From contig NZ_PYJN01000013.1 of the NCBI RefSeq assembly GCF_003025035.1, forward strand, positions 62,001-126,000: DNA of 64,000 nucleotides, written 5' to 3'. Below, in pieces: positions 18,929 through 28,741 of this stretch. The position numbers and the translations under genes were made by a program. Each line of letters begins with the position of its first letter. The stretch's first letter is position 1. The notes beneath the pieces were generated by a model. The model ran no database searches and was not told where the DNA came from. It saw only the letters and a program-made list of their open reading frames with translations. The DNA is from Rhizobium sp. SEMIA4064. Lineage in GTDB: Bacteria > Pseudomonadota > Alphaproteobacteria > Rhizobiales > Rhizobiaceae.

Positions 18929-20014
18929 TTAGCCGTCCTCCTGATGAAGCAGGATCGTTGCTCCGAATGCCAAAGCGACGATCACGGGTATCCATGTCGC
19001 CACGAAAGGAGGAACCACTCCGCTGCTCCCGAATGCCTTTACCAGCACGGTGACAACATAAAGCACGAAGCCTGAGAGGATTCCACCCAGAATCACGGAG
19101 CGCGATTGGTTGAATCTACTGAATTTTAACGAGACGGTGGCTGCGATCAGAGTCATCGCCACCAAAAGGAATGGCTGCGACAGCAGGGAGTGAAATTGGG
19201 TCTCAAGAGCTTTGGTTGAGATGCCAAAAGACTTTGCTATCTGTATTCGATTAGAAAGATCATAAAAAGCAATGGTTTCAGGCTGCGCCAAACGCTCTGA
19301 AACGAAATCCTGTTTCAGATTCGTACGAACCTGTGTCGTGTTTTTATGAACGGGAATTTCGCCCGGGCTGCGCTCGACAACACCGTTAAGAAGCCAGTAA
19401 CCATTTTCCAACTTTGCCGACTGGGCGTCCTGCCTGAGAACGATATTCCCCTGTGAATCAAAGTGGATAAAGACAACGTTCATCAGCGTCGTGCCGTTGT
19501 CGAGAACGGCCTTGGCGCCAATGATGATGTCGTCTTTGCCATTCGATTGGCGCAGCCACGGGATGGAAAGTGTGTTGTGATAGGACGGGTCGCCGCGCAG
19601 GTCGGCTTCCATCGTTTCCGCCTGCTTTTGTCCCCATGCCGCAACCGGATTGAGGGCAAACATGGTCAGGAGGCCGACAAAGAAGGCGCCGACCACGAAG
19701 GGCGTCATGAATTGCCAAACGGAGATGCCGGCGGCACGCGCAATCACGAGTTCACGACGCCGGTTGAGCGCGATCAGCACCGTCATGCCGACGAAGAGGG
19801 CAATGAACGGCACTGTCTGCTGCAGGATGAACGGCAGTCTGACGGCCGTCATCAGCAAACCTACCCTGACCGTGTATCCGGGAAGGCCCGCAAGCCTTCC
19901 GGCGGTCTCGCTGAAGTCGACGAGATAAACGATCGAGATCACGCCGAGGAAAAACCAGAAGGTCGTCACGACGTAACGCATGAAGAAGTAGCGGCCGAGC
20001 GTATTGAAGATCAT
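18929..20014 (-). CDS. lptG: LPS export ABC transporter permease LptG
   Basis: A 361-residue YjgP/YjgQ-family permease. It has three N-terminal membrane helices (MIFNTLGRYFFMRYVVTTFW and following), the coupling-helix region LNRRRELVIARAAGIS, a periplasmic jellyroll at about 135-260 and three C-terminal helices. With LptF and LptB it drives LPS from the inner membrane onto the Lpt bridge. It overlaps lptF by 4 nt (ATGA). Assignment to LptG rather than LptF follows gene order and similarity pattern. Confidence 0.93.
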   Translation of the reverse strand: MIFNTLGRYFFMRYVVTTFWFFLGVISIVYLVDFSETAGRLAGLPGYTVRVGLLMTAVRLPFILQQTVPFIALFVGMTVLIALNRRRELVIARAAGISVWQFMTPFVVGAFFVGLLTMFALNPVAAWGQKQAETMEADLRGDPSYHNTLSIPWLRQSNGKDDIIIGAKAVLDNGTTLMNVVFIHFDSQGNIVLRQDAQSAKLENGYWLLNGVVERSPGEIPVHKNTTQVRTNLKQDFVSERLAQPETIAFYDLSNRIQIAKSFGISTKALETQFHSLLSQPFLLVAMTLIAATVSLKFSRFNQSRSVILGGILSGFVLYVVTVLVKAFGSSGVVPPFVATWIPVIVALAFGATILLHQEDG

Positions 20015-21186
20015 GCGCTGCCCCCATTGGAGCCGCCGGGCGCCGGCATGCGATCTTGAATCTTCTGCCGCCAGCTACTGAAGCGGTTGCGGATCGACGT
20101 CGGCATCGACATCTTCCGGTTCCTGAACAGCAGGGCGATTGCAATCAGGGCCGCGCCGATGTTGGCCGCGTAGAGGACGCCGATGAAATAGGGGGCATTC
20201 TCAATCTGGTTTGCCGCATAGAAATCCGCCCAGCGCAAGGCAAAAGCAATCGTAAGCGCCGACACCATCGGATGCAGCCGGGCCTCGCGATGGGATCGCG
20301 CATCGCCGGCGATGACCAGGGATATCAGGGCAAAGATTGCGGGCAATGCCCAGTCGGTAAGACGCCGGTGTAGTTCCGAGCGATAGCCGCCTGGTTTTGC
20401 TTTATAATCCGCATCGTTCGGGTCCGGATTGAGCAGGAAGCCGAGACCACGGTCGCCGGCGCGCAGCGTTGCTTGGCCGCGGCTCTGCGTCATGTCGGAA
20501 AGATCGAAGGAATAGGAGTCGAATTTGATGACGGAGACGTTGCCGTCAGGCGTCTTGCGGTGAACTTCACCGTCCTTCATCAGCAGCGACGTGCCGCTCG
20601 CATCGACGGCGCCTTCCTTGGCGTAATAGATGAGATCGAAGCCAGGATCGCGCGAATCCACCACGAACAGGCCCTTCAGGATTCGTCCCGACATGCGCTG
20701 GGTGATCTGCACATAAAGCCCGTCTTCGATACGCCGGAAATTCTTCTCTTCGATAACGGTCGAGAGCAGGTCGGCATAGGCTTCGGCGACCATCTCGCGG
20801 GCGGCGACGCGCGCCTTCGGCTCGACCATATTGTCGACGACGAATGAGAAAACGCTGATAGCTATCGCGAGAATCATGATCGGGCGGATGATGATGCTGC
20901 GTCGTGCGCCTGCCGCCTCCATGACGGTCAGCTCCGAATCGCTGTTCATCGCCGTCAGCGTCTGCGTAATGCCGATCACCAGAGCAAAAGGCAGGACCAC
21001 GGGGATGATCGTCGGCAGGATGAGCGTCGCGAGCTTGGCAAATGAGCCAATCGACTGGCCGCTATCGGTCACGAGATTGATGCGCTGCAACACCTGGGTC
21101 GTCCAGATGATGGCGAGCACCGGCAGCAGCGCTACCAGGAACATCATGCCGACACGCCGTACGATATATGTTTCGAATAACTTCAT
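20011..21186 (-). CDS. lptF: LPS export ABC transporter permease LptF
   Basis: A 391-residue permease starting MKLFETYIVRRVGMMFLVAL. It shows the typical LptF/LptG layout of three helices, a periplasmic beta domain and three helices, with the conserved MNSDSELTVMEAAGARR coupling segment. The ATG at 21186 has AAGGG upstream and was preferred over one seven codons earlier. It is first of lptF-lptG-lptD, so the promoter should lie in the 103 nt before it, downstream of the PAP2 gene. Confidence 0.93.
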   Translation of the reverse strand: MKLFETYIVRRVGMMFLVALLPVLAIIWTTQVLQRINLVTDSGQSIGSFAKLATLILPTIIPVVLPFALVIGITQTLTAMNSDSELTVMEAAGARRSIIIRPIMILAIAISVFSFVVDNMVEPKARVAAREMVAEAYADLLSTVIEEKNFRRIEDGLYVQITQRMSGRILKGLFVVDSRDPGFDLIYYAKEGAVDASGTSLLMKDGEVHRKTPDGNVSVIKFDSYSFDLSDMTQSRGQATLRAGDRGLGFLLNPDPNDADYKAKPGGYRSELHRRLTDWALPAIFALISLVIAGDARSHREARLHPMVSALTIAFALRWADFYAANQIENAPYFIGVLYAANIGAALIAIALLFRNRKMSMPTSIRNRFSSWRQKIQDRMPAPGGSNGGSA

Positions 21187-21289
21187 GCCGGCCCTTAAAC
21201 GCAACACTCCGCGGTGTGAGCCGGCAGAGATTCATCCTCCTCTACGCCGTTTGCGTTTTTTTGGCGACAGCCCACTCGCAAAAAATTCG

Positions 21290-22072
21290 TTAATTTTCTG
21301 AATTTCTTCTGCTGTGTGTCGTTTGGGATAACGCCATGAGAGCGGAGAATATGACAAGCGAGGAAAGCCAGCCCAAAACGGCATCCGAGAGGTAGTGACC
21401 GCCGAAAGCCACTCTTAAAGCCGGAATAAGAATCGAGATGGCTGCGATCGGCAGGGCAAGGGCCGTCCGCGCAGGCTGCGGTATGATGAAGATCAGGCAA
21501 AACAGCCAGCCGGCAGCGGCCGCTTCGCCGGAAATGAAGGAGCAGTTGCTGGCGCATTTTCCGGCAAAGGAACCGGCGTGAACGAAATCGAGCAGGCCGC
21601 CGAAGAGGTCGGTCTGTCGTGGCCGAGGGCGGCCGGAAAAGGCCTTGAGCCAGAGATTGACGATCAGCACTGGGCCGAGAAGCAGTGAGCCAAGCGCGAT
21701 TTTCAGATTGCGGGCACGCAGCGTCTTGAAGGTTGCGCCATGCTGCTGCCAGCACAGGACCAGCATCCAACAGAGAGCAATCGCGACGACATAGGGAACC
21801 TGAAAGAAAATCTCCCTGAGCAGGCGCATGTGCGGATCGTCATTATAAGGAAAAATACCACAGACCTGGCCGGGCCTGATGGGAAGGACGCATTGCTCCG
21901 GCAGGAAAAACACATTGGCGACGGCAAGATCGATCTGCGGAAGAATTGAAAACAGCCCAAGCAGTATCCACCAGAGGCAAAAGAGAAAGACGAAAGCATC
22001 GCCTGCCGTGCGCGGTCGCAGGATTTCGGGGAAACGATCCCGGCGATCGAAGCTGGTGAAGTCTATGATCAA
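21290..22072 (-). CDS. PAP2-family membrane phosphatase (possibly LPS- or lipid-directed)
   Basis: A 260-residue protein with about six membrane helices and the PAP2 phosphatase signature. It has KAFSGRPRP (KX6RP), then FISGEAA where classical enzymes have PSGH, and RVAFGGHYLSD (RX5HX3D). The family contains lipid A phosphatases (LpxE/LpxF), PgpB and undecaprenyl-pyrophosphate phosphatases. Its place immediately upstream of lptF suggests a lipid A or undecaprenyl substrate, but the sequence does not decide this. It is divergent from pepA. Confidence 0.85.
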   Translation of the reverse strand: MIIDFTSFDRRDRFPEILRPRTAGDAFVFLFCLWWILLGLFSILPQIDLAVANVFFLPEQCVLPIRPGQVCGIFPYNDDPHMRLLREIFFQVPYVVAIALCWMLVLCWQQHGATFKTLRARNLKIALGSLLLGPVLIVNLWLKAFSGRPRPRQTDLFGGLLDFVHAGSFAGKCASNCSFISGEAAAAGWLFCLIFIIPQPARTALALPIAAISILIPALRVAFGGHYLSDAVLGWLSSLVIFSALMALSQTTHSRRNSEN

Positions 22073-22281
22073 GGCGATGTTCCGATAGATGATCGCGCCG
22101 CGCAGGCGGCGATACCCAATACATGCGTCGGCAAACTAGCGGCGATCGATGACAGGGATTTGAAGGCCTCAGAGGTGTTTCTTCGGGGAATGCTTCGCCA
22201 AAAGCTTGTATTTGATAGGGAAACCTTGAATGATCGGGAGTGTATAATTCTATTTTGCACTACGCGTTTATCGGAGCAGAA

Positions 22282-23772
22282 ATGTCTGTGAAATTCGAGA
22301 TTTCCTTTGCTAAATCGGTCCGGCTGAATGGCGGTTTGGCCATTCTCCTGAAAGACACGGATAGCGAGTTGCCGGCAGGGGCCGAAAGCGCCGATCCGGC
22401 GAATGTTTTCGCCAAGGCCGCACGGATCGCCCGGTTCACAGCCAAAGGCTTGAGCAGCCTCGATATCGTCGCGCCCGAAGGCGCGCCGGTCGACCGGATC
22501 ATCGTTATCGGCACCGGTAAGGCGAAGGAACTGAGTGCGCATGACTGGCTGAAGCTCGGCGGCGGCGCGGCTGCGAAAATTCGCAATGTCGACAAGGCTG
22601 CGATCTTCATCGATGTGCCTGGCGCTGAGGCCAAGGCGGCCGCCGATTTCGCCCTCGGCATGCTATTGCGCGCCTACAGCTTCGATACCTACAAGACCAA
22701 GAAGAACGACGACGAGGACAAGAACGGCACGCCGAAGTCCGTCAAGGTGACCATCGTCACCTCGAATGCCGTTGCCGCCAAGAAGCTCTTCGCCGCATCG
22801 GAAGCGATTGCCGACGGCGTGATTCTGGCTCGCGATCTCGTCAACGAGCCGCCGAATGTTCTCGGCCCGGTCGAGTTTGCCGCCAAAGCCAAGGGGCTGG
22901 AAAAGCTCGGCGTCGAAGTGGAGATCCTGACGGAGCGGGAAATGCGCCGGCTCGGCATGGGTGCACTGCTTGGCGTAGCGCAGGGTTCCGTGCGTCCGCC
23001 GCGCCTGGTGATCATGCAGTGGAAGGGCGGCAAACCGAAGGACAAGCCGGTTGCCTTCATCGGCAAGGGCGTGGTGTTCGACACTGGCGGCATTTCCATC
23101 AAGCCGGCTGCCGGCATGGAGGATATGAAGGGCGATATGGGCGGGGCTGCCGCCGTGACAGGCCTGATGCATGCGCTCGCCGCGCGCGAAGCCAAGGTCA
23201 ATGCCATCGGCGTCATCGGCCTAGTCGAAAACATGCCCGACGGCAATGCCCAGCGTCCTGGCGATATCGTCACCTCCATGTCCGGTCAGACGATCGAAGT
23301 GATCAATACGGATGCCGAAGGCCGGCTCGTACTCTGCGATGCGCTCTGGTACACCAATGACCGCTTCAAGCCGCAGTTCATGATCAACCTCGCGACGTTG
23401 ACCGGAGCCATTCTCGTGGCGCTCGGCAATCTACATGCAGGCCTGTTCAGCAATGATGAAAAGTTGGCAAACGAACTGACCGCCGCCGGCCTTGCCACCA
23501 ACGAGCGCCTGTGGCGCCTGCCGCTTGGCAAGGACTATGACAAGATGATCGACAGCAAGTTCGCCGACATGAAAAACACCGGCGGGCGCCATGCCGGCTC
23601 GATCACTGCCGCGCAGTTCCTCAAGCGTTTCGTTCAGGAAACGCCCTGGGCACATCTCGACATTGCTGGCACGGCCATGGGCTCGATCCAGGATGAGATC
23701 AATCAGTCCTGGGGCTCGGGTTTCGGCGTACGCCTGCTCGATGAGCTGGTTCGCCAGAACTACGAATCGTGA
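22282..23772 (+). CDS. pepA: Leucyl (M17 cytosol) aminopeptidase
   Basis: A 496-residue M17 metallopeptidase that removes N-terminal residues from peptides using two metal ions. The signature [14 protein letters not shown] is present, with upstream metal and active-site segments [19 protein letters not shown] and [13 protein letters not shown]. An ATG at 22282 matches the family start, and an earlier ATG would add 14 unsupported residues. It precedes holC, the common pepA-holC pairing. Confidence 0.96.
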   Translation: MSVKFEISFAKSVRLNGGLAILLKDTDSELPAGAESADPANVFAKAARIARFTAKGLSSLDIVAPEGAPVDRIIVIGTGKAKELSAHDWLKLGGGAAAKIRNVDKAAIFIDVPGAEAKAAADFALGMLLRAYSFDTYKTKKNDDEDKNGTPKSVKVTIVTSNAVAAKKLFAASEAIADGVILARDLVNEPPNVLGPVEFAAKAKGLEKLGVEVEILTEREMRRLGMGALLGVAQGSVRPPRLVIMQWKGGKPKDKPVAFIGKGVVFDTGGISIKPAAGMEDMKGDMGGAAAVTGLMHALAAREAKVNAIGVIGLVENMPDGNAQRPGDIVTSMSGQTIEVINTDAEGRLVLCDALWYTNDRFKPQFMINLATLTGAILVALGNLHAGLFSNDEKLANELTAAGLATNERLWRLPLGKDYDKMIDSKFADMKNTGGRHAGSITAAQFLKRFVQETPWAHLDIAGTAMGSIQDEINQSWGSGFGVRLLDELVRQNYES

Positions 23773-23804
23773 CCTTCGAAAGCGTTTGAGATAGAAGGAA
23801 CGGC

Positions 23805-24254
23805 ATGACCGACGTTCTCTTCTATCACCTGACCGAATCGAAGCTGGAAGATGCCCTGCCGCCGCTGATCGACAAAAGCGTCGAGCGCGGGTGGCAGGTC
23901 GCCATCCAGGCGCGCGAAGCGGCGCGGCGGGATGCTCTCGACGCACATCTCTGGACCTATCGCGAAGACAGTTTTCTGCCGCATGGCACGGATGATGGAG
24001 AAATGCCGGATAAGCAGCCGGTGCTGCTGACTGTCTCGCCTGACAACGCCAACAACGCCACGGTCCGCTTCTTCGTCGATGGCGCCGAAGCCTCGGATAT
24101 CGAGAATTACCAGCGCGTTGTTTTCATGTTCGACGGCTACGACCAGGAGCAGTTGGAAGGTGCCCGCGCGCAGTGGAAGAAGCTGAAGGGCGAGGGGCAT
24201 AACCTCACCTATTGGCAGCAGACGCAGGATGGACGCTGGGAAAAGAAGGCGTGA
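23805..24254 (+). CDS. holC: DNA polymerase III subunit chi
   Basis: A 149-residue HolC-type protein. Typical features are MTDVLFYHLTESKLEDALPP, the ERGWQVAIQAREAARRDALD helix and LWTYREDSFLPHG. Chi links the clamp loader (through psi where present) to SSB. It starts 32 nt after pepA, with GAAGGAACGGC before the ATG, and is probably co-transcribed with it. A psi gene is not visible here. Confidence 0.93.
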   Translation: MTDVLFYHLTESKLEDALPPLIDKSVERGWQVAIQAREAARRDALDAHLWTYREDSFLPHGTDDGEMPDKQPVLLTVSPDNANNATVRFFVDGAEASDIENYQRVVFMFDGYDQEQLEGARAQWKKLKGEGHNLTYWQQTQDGRWEKKA

Positions 24255-24385
24255 TGGAGTTTGATTACGGCTCTAGTGACGGAATCGTCTAGGGCGAGAT
24301 TGTCGCTATCCGCCCTTGCCCCTTGAGGCTCGCCTGCAACCTCCGCACCTCGGGGCGAGGTGACCACGGAGCCAGTTGTGCGAAG

Positions 24386-24410
24386 AGGCGCGCTCACGGT
24401 AGGCGCGCCT
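24386..24410 (-). terminator. Hairpin after the Gfo/Idh/MocA gene
   Basis: AGGCGCGC and GCGCGCCT form an 8-bp GC-only stem 11 nt past the stop codon of the leftward oxidoreductase. No T-run follows. It lies between convergent genes, so it may serve holC too. Function is only suggested. Confidence 0.4.
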
Positions 24411-24420
24411 CCTGCCTATC

Positions 24421-25344
24421 TCAATCGTGGAAAGCCTCGACGAACTTGCGCTTGCCGAGCATGAAGGCGTCGGCGACGTGGCGAAGCGGGGCCAGGTCGA
24501 CATCCGACGTGCCGGCTTTGACGATCTCGGCGAAGCGGCGATAGAGCGAAGGATACTCAGCCTCGGGGGCGGTGAACGTCAAAGCGCCGTTCACGGAAAG
24601 CTTCGAGCCGCCCTCGGAGAGCACCATCTGGCCGGCTTCGGTTTCTGCGACGATATCCCAGCTCTGCTTACCGGTCTGGCGCCAGTCGAATTCCGCATGG
24701 ACAGGAAGTCCCTGGCCACTCTTGAACTGCAGGTCGGCCGCAATTGGTGAATCGCGGTTTTCGGGGAATTCCAGCACTGCGCCCGTCAGGAACAGCGGCG
24801 GCAGGATGTGGGTGACGATCGACAGCGCATTGATGCCGGGATCGAAGACGCCGAGGCCGCCGGCCTGCCAGATCCATTCCTGATTCGGATGCCAATGGCG
24901 CACGTCTTCCTTCCAGATGACATGGGCGCTCTTGATCGTCGTGCCGGCGAGGAAAGCCTTTGCAGCCTCGACGGCCGGCGCATAACGCGAATGCCAGCTT
25001 GCGAAGAGAGAAACGCCCTTTGCCTTTGCGAGCGCTTCGAGATCGGCAACTTCGCTCAGCGTGGCGCCCGGCGGCTTTTCCAGGAAGACATGCTTGCCGG
25101 CTTCGAGAGCCTTATAGGCTGCCTCGTAGCGATATTGCGGCGGCATGCAGAGCGAGACGGCATCGATCCCCGGAACGGCATCCAGCATAGCCTCGATGCT
25201 GGTGAAGGCCGGGATGCCGTCCACCGTGCCGTGACGGCTCGCCGTGGCGATCAGTTTGAAATCTGAATTGTTCGCGATGGAAGGAAGATGCTGATCGCGG
25301 ACAATTTTGCCGACGCCGACGATGGCGAGGTTGATGGGGGACAT
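24421..25344 (-). CDS. Gfo/Idh/MocA-family oxidoreductase, resembles D-galactose 1-dehydrogenase
   Basis: A 307-residue NAD(P)-dependent oxidoreductase. The Rossmann loop is INLAIVGVGKIVRDQHLP (4-21). The catalytic lysine motif GKHVFLEKPPGATLSE is followed by a substrate domain containing FDPGINALSIVTHI. Rhizobial and pseudomonad D-galactose 1-dehydrogenases look similar from memory, including the short length, so sugar oxidation is a fair guess. The ATG at 25344 starts the Rossmann fold directly. No sugar transporter or lactonase gene is adjacent. Confidence 0.82.
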   Translation of the reverse strand: MSPINLAIVGVGKIVRDQHLPSIANNSDFKLIATASRHGTVDGIPAFTSIEAMLDAVPGIDAVSLCMPPQYRYEAAYKALEAGKHVFLEKPPGATLSEVADLEALAKAKGVSLFASWHSRYAPAVEAAKAFLAGTTIKSAHVIWKEDVRHWHPNQEWIWQAGGLGVFDPGINALSIVTHILPPLFLTGAVLEFPENRDSPIAADLQFKSGQGLPVHAEFDWRQTGKQSWDIVAETEAGQMVLSEGGSKLSVNGALTFTAPEAEYPSLYRRFAEIVKAGTSDVDLAPLRHVADAFMLGKRKFVEAFHD

Positions 25345-25458
25345 GGGGTGTCTCTCGATTAGTATGATTATTGCGTGATCTTTTATCAGAATGCAGCGGG
25401 TGGGCAAGACCGGCAAGCGTAAATGCGAGCGATCCACCGGATGCCTGAAGCGCTGAAC

Positions 25459-27519
25459 TCAATTCTCGCGCGGCTTCATGATCGTCTCCCGAAGGAAACT
25501 GTAGCCCAGCGCGATGCGCGCCGCGAGCTGCGTCGACGCGCCGTCGCCCCCATGGCCGCCCGAGTGGAATTCGTGGAACAGCGGATGATGGCCGAGTTCC
25601 TCCATGCGTGCCGCAAAGCGCCGCGCATGCGAGGGATGAACCCGGTCGTCATTGCTGGAGCTCTCGATATAGATGGGCGGATAGGTGATCTCCGAAGCCG
25701 GCTTGAGATTGTGCAGCGGCGAATAGGAAAGCAGATAGTCCCGATCCGCCTGGTCGTCGGGATCGCCATATTCGTCGATCCAGGCCTTGCCGGCCGGGAA
25801 GACATGAAAGCGGCTCATGTCGAGCACCGGCACCTGACACCAGATCGCGCCGAAGTCTCGCGGATAGCGCGTTAGCATCACGCCGGTCAGCAGCCCGCCA
25901 TTGCTGCCGCCATTGGCAGCTATGCGCGACGGCTTGGTATAACCGCGAGCGACGAGATCGCGGGCGACGGCAACAAAATCGGCAAAAGCCCGGTGGCGGC
26001 CATGGCCCTTGGCGGAACGATGCCAGTTGGGGCCGAGTTCGCCGCCGCCGCGGATATAGGCTTGCACATAGGCGCCGCCCTGTTCCAGCCAGCGGCCGGT
26101 GACGCCGGAATATTGCGGACGGACCGAGAAATAGAAGCCGCCATAGCCGTACATCAGCACCGGCAGTTCGCCTTGGGTCCATGTCTTCGGCAATACCAGA
26201 CGGTACGGCACCTTCGTGCCGTCTTCGGAAGTCGCCTCGAGCAATTCCGAGGTCATGCCGTCGCTATCGAAATAGGCCGGGGAGCTCGCCGTGTGAATAA
26301 GTTCGAGCAGCTTTCTGCGGTCAGCCAGTTCCAGACGGTAGCAGGAGGGCGGCTGCAGGAAGCCTTCGCCATAGACCTGCAGCGTGTCGTCGCCGAGATG
26401 GAGATCGGAATAAAGCGGCCAGACCGTTACCGTCTGGACATCTGCCGGCAGCGCGATTTCCTGGATCTCGGCATCCGCCCTGGTCAAGTCGAAGACGAAA
26501 AGGCGGGGCTGCAAGTTGTCGGAGACGACGAAGACGCACCATTCGCGCATCAGCAGGAATTGCGACACCGACTGCCGCTCGCCGGGTGAAAACAATATGC
26601 GCATCGCCTCGGCGCCGGGATCGCCGGCCTGCCGCGGCAAGGGTTGCAGCGCAAGGCTGCCGGCGGGTATGCGCTCGTCGGTCTTGGCGAGCCAGAGACA
26701 ATAGGAATAGCTGAGCTGGACGTCGATGTCCCTCGGCAGATCGATCCGCCGCAGCGAAAAATCCTCCTCCTTGATGAAGACGCTGGAGTTGCCGATTTCG
26801 TGGCCGGAGATGAACAGGCGGATCGGCTTGGCCGTACCTTTCTTTGCTGTGCCGGCGAGCACGGGATCGAAGACCAGGCAGGAGCCGTAGACGTCGGTGT
26901 CAGCGGTGGCGTAGAGCAGGGGGGCCTTTGCTGGTGGCTGGCCGCGTTTCAGACGACGGCCGACGCGAGGCCAGCCGGAGCGCGTCGAGGAGAGGCGGTC
27001 GATCGAGCCGAAATAGGCGATTTCGTCGCGGCTGAGCCAGGTGGCGTGGCAACGCGTCGGCGGCGTGTCGAAGCCGCCTTCGACGATGCTCTTGGTTTCG
27101 CAATCGAACTCTAGCAGGCGTCCAAGATCGGAGCCGCCGTCGGAGAGGCAAAGCAAGACCCGCGTCGGTTCCCAAGGACAGGTGATTGCGCCGCGCCAAA
27201 GCCAAAGCTTGTTTTCTGATGCGCAGAAAGCGTCGAGATCGAAGATCGGCTCCCAGGGCGCGTCGGGCGAAGGGGCGACATTGGCGGGCAATCGGAACCA
27301 CATGCCGAGGGGATGATCCGCGCTGCGGTGGAAGTCGAACAGCCACTTGCCGCGGCGCACCACCTGGATCAGCCGGTCTTTCCGCTCGATCAGAGCCTTG
27401 ATTGCCGCGCTATCCACCTCGAACTCAGGCGTCATCAGAGTCTGTTCAGACTGTGCATCCCTTTCAGCGACGAATTGCAGTGTCAGTGGATCGTCGTCAT
27501 GCTCGAGATGGAGGTTCAT
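25459..27519 (-). CDS. Prolyl oligopeptidase-family serine peptidase (S9A)
   Basis: A 686-residue enzyme with an N-terminal beta-propeller (about 50-390) and a C-terminal alpha/beta-hydrolase domain. The catalytic triad can be read: Ser in NGGSNGGLLTG (about 538), Asp in SSNDDRVHPSHA and His in HSGGHGG. Such enzymes hydrolyse short peptides, often after proline. No signal peptide is seen, so it is probably cytoplasmic. The start at 27519 (MNLHLEHDDDPL) was chosen because the 23 upstream residues do not look like the family. Confidence 0.92.
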   Translation of the reverse strand: MNLHLEHDDDPLTLQFVAERDAQSEQTLMTPEFEVDSAAIKALIERKDRLIQVVRRGKWLFDFHRSADHPLGMWFRLPANVAPSPDAPWEPIFDLDAFCASENKLWLWRGAITCPWEPTRVLLCLSDGGSDLGRLLEFDCETKSIVEGGFDTPPTRCHATWLSRDEIAYFGSIDRLSSTRSGWPRVGRRLKRGQPPAKAPLLYATADTDVYGSCLVFDPVLAGTAKKGTAKPIRLFISGHEIGNSSVFIKEEDFSLRRIDLPRDIDVQLSYSYCLWLAKTDERIPAGSLALQPLPRQAGDPGAEAMRILFSPGERQSVSQFLLMREWCVFVVSDNLQPRLFVFDLTRADAEIQEIALPADVQTVTVWPLYSDLHLGDDTLQVYGEGFLQPPSCYRLELADRRKLLELIHTASSPAYFDSDGMTSELLEATSEDGTKVPYRLVLPKTWTQGELPVLMYGYGGFYFSVRPQYSGVTGRWLEQGGAYVQAYIRGGGELGPNWHRSAKGHGRHRAFADFVAVARDLVARGYTKPSRIAANGGSNGGLLTGVMLTRYPRDFGAIWCQVPVLDMSRFHVFPAGKAWIDEYGDPDDQADRDYLLSYSPLHNLKPASEITYPPIYIESSSNDDRVHPSHARRFAARMEELGHHPLFHEFHSGGHGGDGASTQLAARIALGYSFLRETIMKPREN

Positions 27520-27573
27520 AAGGGGCCTGATATGCGATTGATGATGTGACTCAAATATAATCAAATCAAAATA

Positions 27574-27605
27574 CATTCGGGGAAGCAACAGTGCTTCCCC
27601 GAATG
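27574..27605 (-). terminator. Terminator after the polysaccharide deacetylase gene
   Basis: CATTCGGGGAAGC pairs perfectly with GCTTCCCCGAATG (13 bp, 6-nt loop) 37 nt beyond the stop codon on the minus strand, followed by TATTTTGATTTGATT. It separates the deacetylase from the prolyl oligopeptidase gene. Confidence 0.75.
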
Positions 27606-27641
27606 TGTTCCATTATGCAGTTTTCTGGCGTTTATCCCGCC

Positions 27642-28532
27642 TCAGCGCACAACCCTGGCGCTGGCCTGGGCGATCAGGTTAGTTGCAGGCGCGGAGGTGC
27701 CCTTGTACTTCAGCGTCACGACCTTGTAGCCCTCTCTTTCGAGGCGCGTCAGAAGGGTCGGCAGCATGGTGGCCGTGCGCTGATGGATGTCGTGCATCAG
27801 GATGATGCCGCGGCCGCGCTGGTGCAACTGGTTCATGGTGCGGGTTACAACGGCTGACGGCGACGAGTTGAAATAGTCCTTGCTGTCGATATCCACATCC
27901 ATGATGACGAGATCACGCATGGCGACGGCGGTACGCAGGCGCTTGGAATCGGCGAGGTAGGGGAAGCGGAAGAAGGAAACATCCGTACCGATGACCTTGG
28001 CGACAGCATGTTCGCCGCGGGTGATCTCGGCCATCGCCATGTCGAAGCTCATCTTGTCGAGATCGGGATGGCGGAAGGTATGGCTGCCGATCGTGTCTCC
28101 GTCGGCTAAGACCTTGCGGGCGGTGGCCGGGTGCGCTTCCGCCATCTCGCCAACCATCATGAACGTCGCCTTGACGCCGAATTTGTCGAGCGTGGAGAGG
28201 ATGCGCTCCGTCTTGCCCGGCGCCGGACCGTCGTCGAAGCTAAGAATGACTTCCCTGTCATCCAGCTTGAGATCGTGCAGCGAGGACACTTCCAAGGTCC
28301 GCCCGACCAGGTGATGCGGGCCGCCGGTATCGCCCGTTTCTCGAGTTTCAAGCTCGGCGCCAGCCCATTTCGTTGGCTCCATGTCGACGGGGTCGCTTGC
28401 CTTCAACGGCTTACGGTGCGGCTCTTCCGCAGCAAAACTCGTCTTCAGCGACGCGTCGCCGCCCGGTTTGGTTGCGCAGCCGGCAAGAGATAAGGACACG
28501 GCAAAGCCGGCCAGGAGAAGACGGAAGGTCAT
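27642..28532 (-). CDS. Lipoprotein polysaccharide deacetylase (NodB-homology domain)
   Basis: A 296-residue protein with a lipoprotein signal (LAGFAVSLSLAGC lipobox, Cys19) and a carbohydrate esterase 4 domain at about 95-285. The metal and catalytic residues are visible: VILSFDDGPAPGKTERIL (Asp-Asp) and SHTFRHPDLDKM (HxxxH). It should remove acetyl groups from peptidoglycan or another envelope polysaccharide at the membrane surface. It is monocistronic, with terminators on both sides. Confidence 0.9.
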   Translation of the reverse strand: MTFRLLLAGFAVSLSLAGCATKPGGDASLKTSFAAEEPHRKPLKASDPVDMEPTKWAGAELETRETGDTGGPHHLVGRTLEVSSLHDLKLDDREVILSFDDGPAPGKTERILSTLDKFGVKATFMMVGEMAEAHPATARKVLADGDTIGSHTFRHPDLDKMSFDMAMAEITRGEHAVAKVIGTDVSFFRFPYLADSKRLRTAVAMRDLVIMDVDIDSKDYFNSSPSAVVTRTMNQLHQRGRGIILMHDIHQRTATMLPTLLTRLEREGYKVVTLKYKGTSAPATNLIAQASARVVR

Positions 28533-28636
28533 CGGAATCGCTCAACAATACATTAATGAATGTTGGGCGCATTTTTTCCGATTATGGTTAATGATCGGTT
28601 AGTTTTGACGCACGGATGCCACAGGAATTAACCGTT

Positions 28637-28740
28637 TTTAGAGCGCCACGCGTTCATTCGAACGAGCAAGGATTTCTATAACGCTTTGAAATATAGGCAT
28701 ATTATCCGTTTTCGGGTGCTTTCACTCGAAAACGGGATGT
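28637..28740. repeat. Possible rhizobial intergenic repeat between the ABC-F and deacetylase genes
   Basis: The block starting TTTTAGAGCGCCACGCGTT and continuing through CGCTTTGAAATATAGGCAT resembles, from memory, a repeat that occurs many times in Rhizobium genomes. The right end carries the terminator hairpin of the ABC-F gene. Copy number cannot be judged from one window. Confidence 0.4.
28706..28735 (-). terminator. Terminator after the ABC-F gene
   Basis: CCGTTTTCGGGTG and CACTCGAAAACGG form a 13-bp stem (one G-T pair) with a 4-nt loop directly after the ABC-F stop codon on the minus strand. Downstream sequence on that strand is GATAATATG, so the T-run is poor, but stem strength and position fit termination. 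Confidence 0.6.
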
Positions 28741-28741
28741 T

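Noticed and set aside
17648..19075. 475-codon open frame on the plus strand across lptD and lptG
   Set aside because: It is antisense to two clearly identified LPS transport genes and lacks protein-like features.
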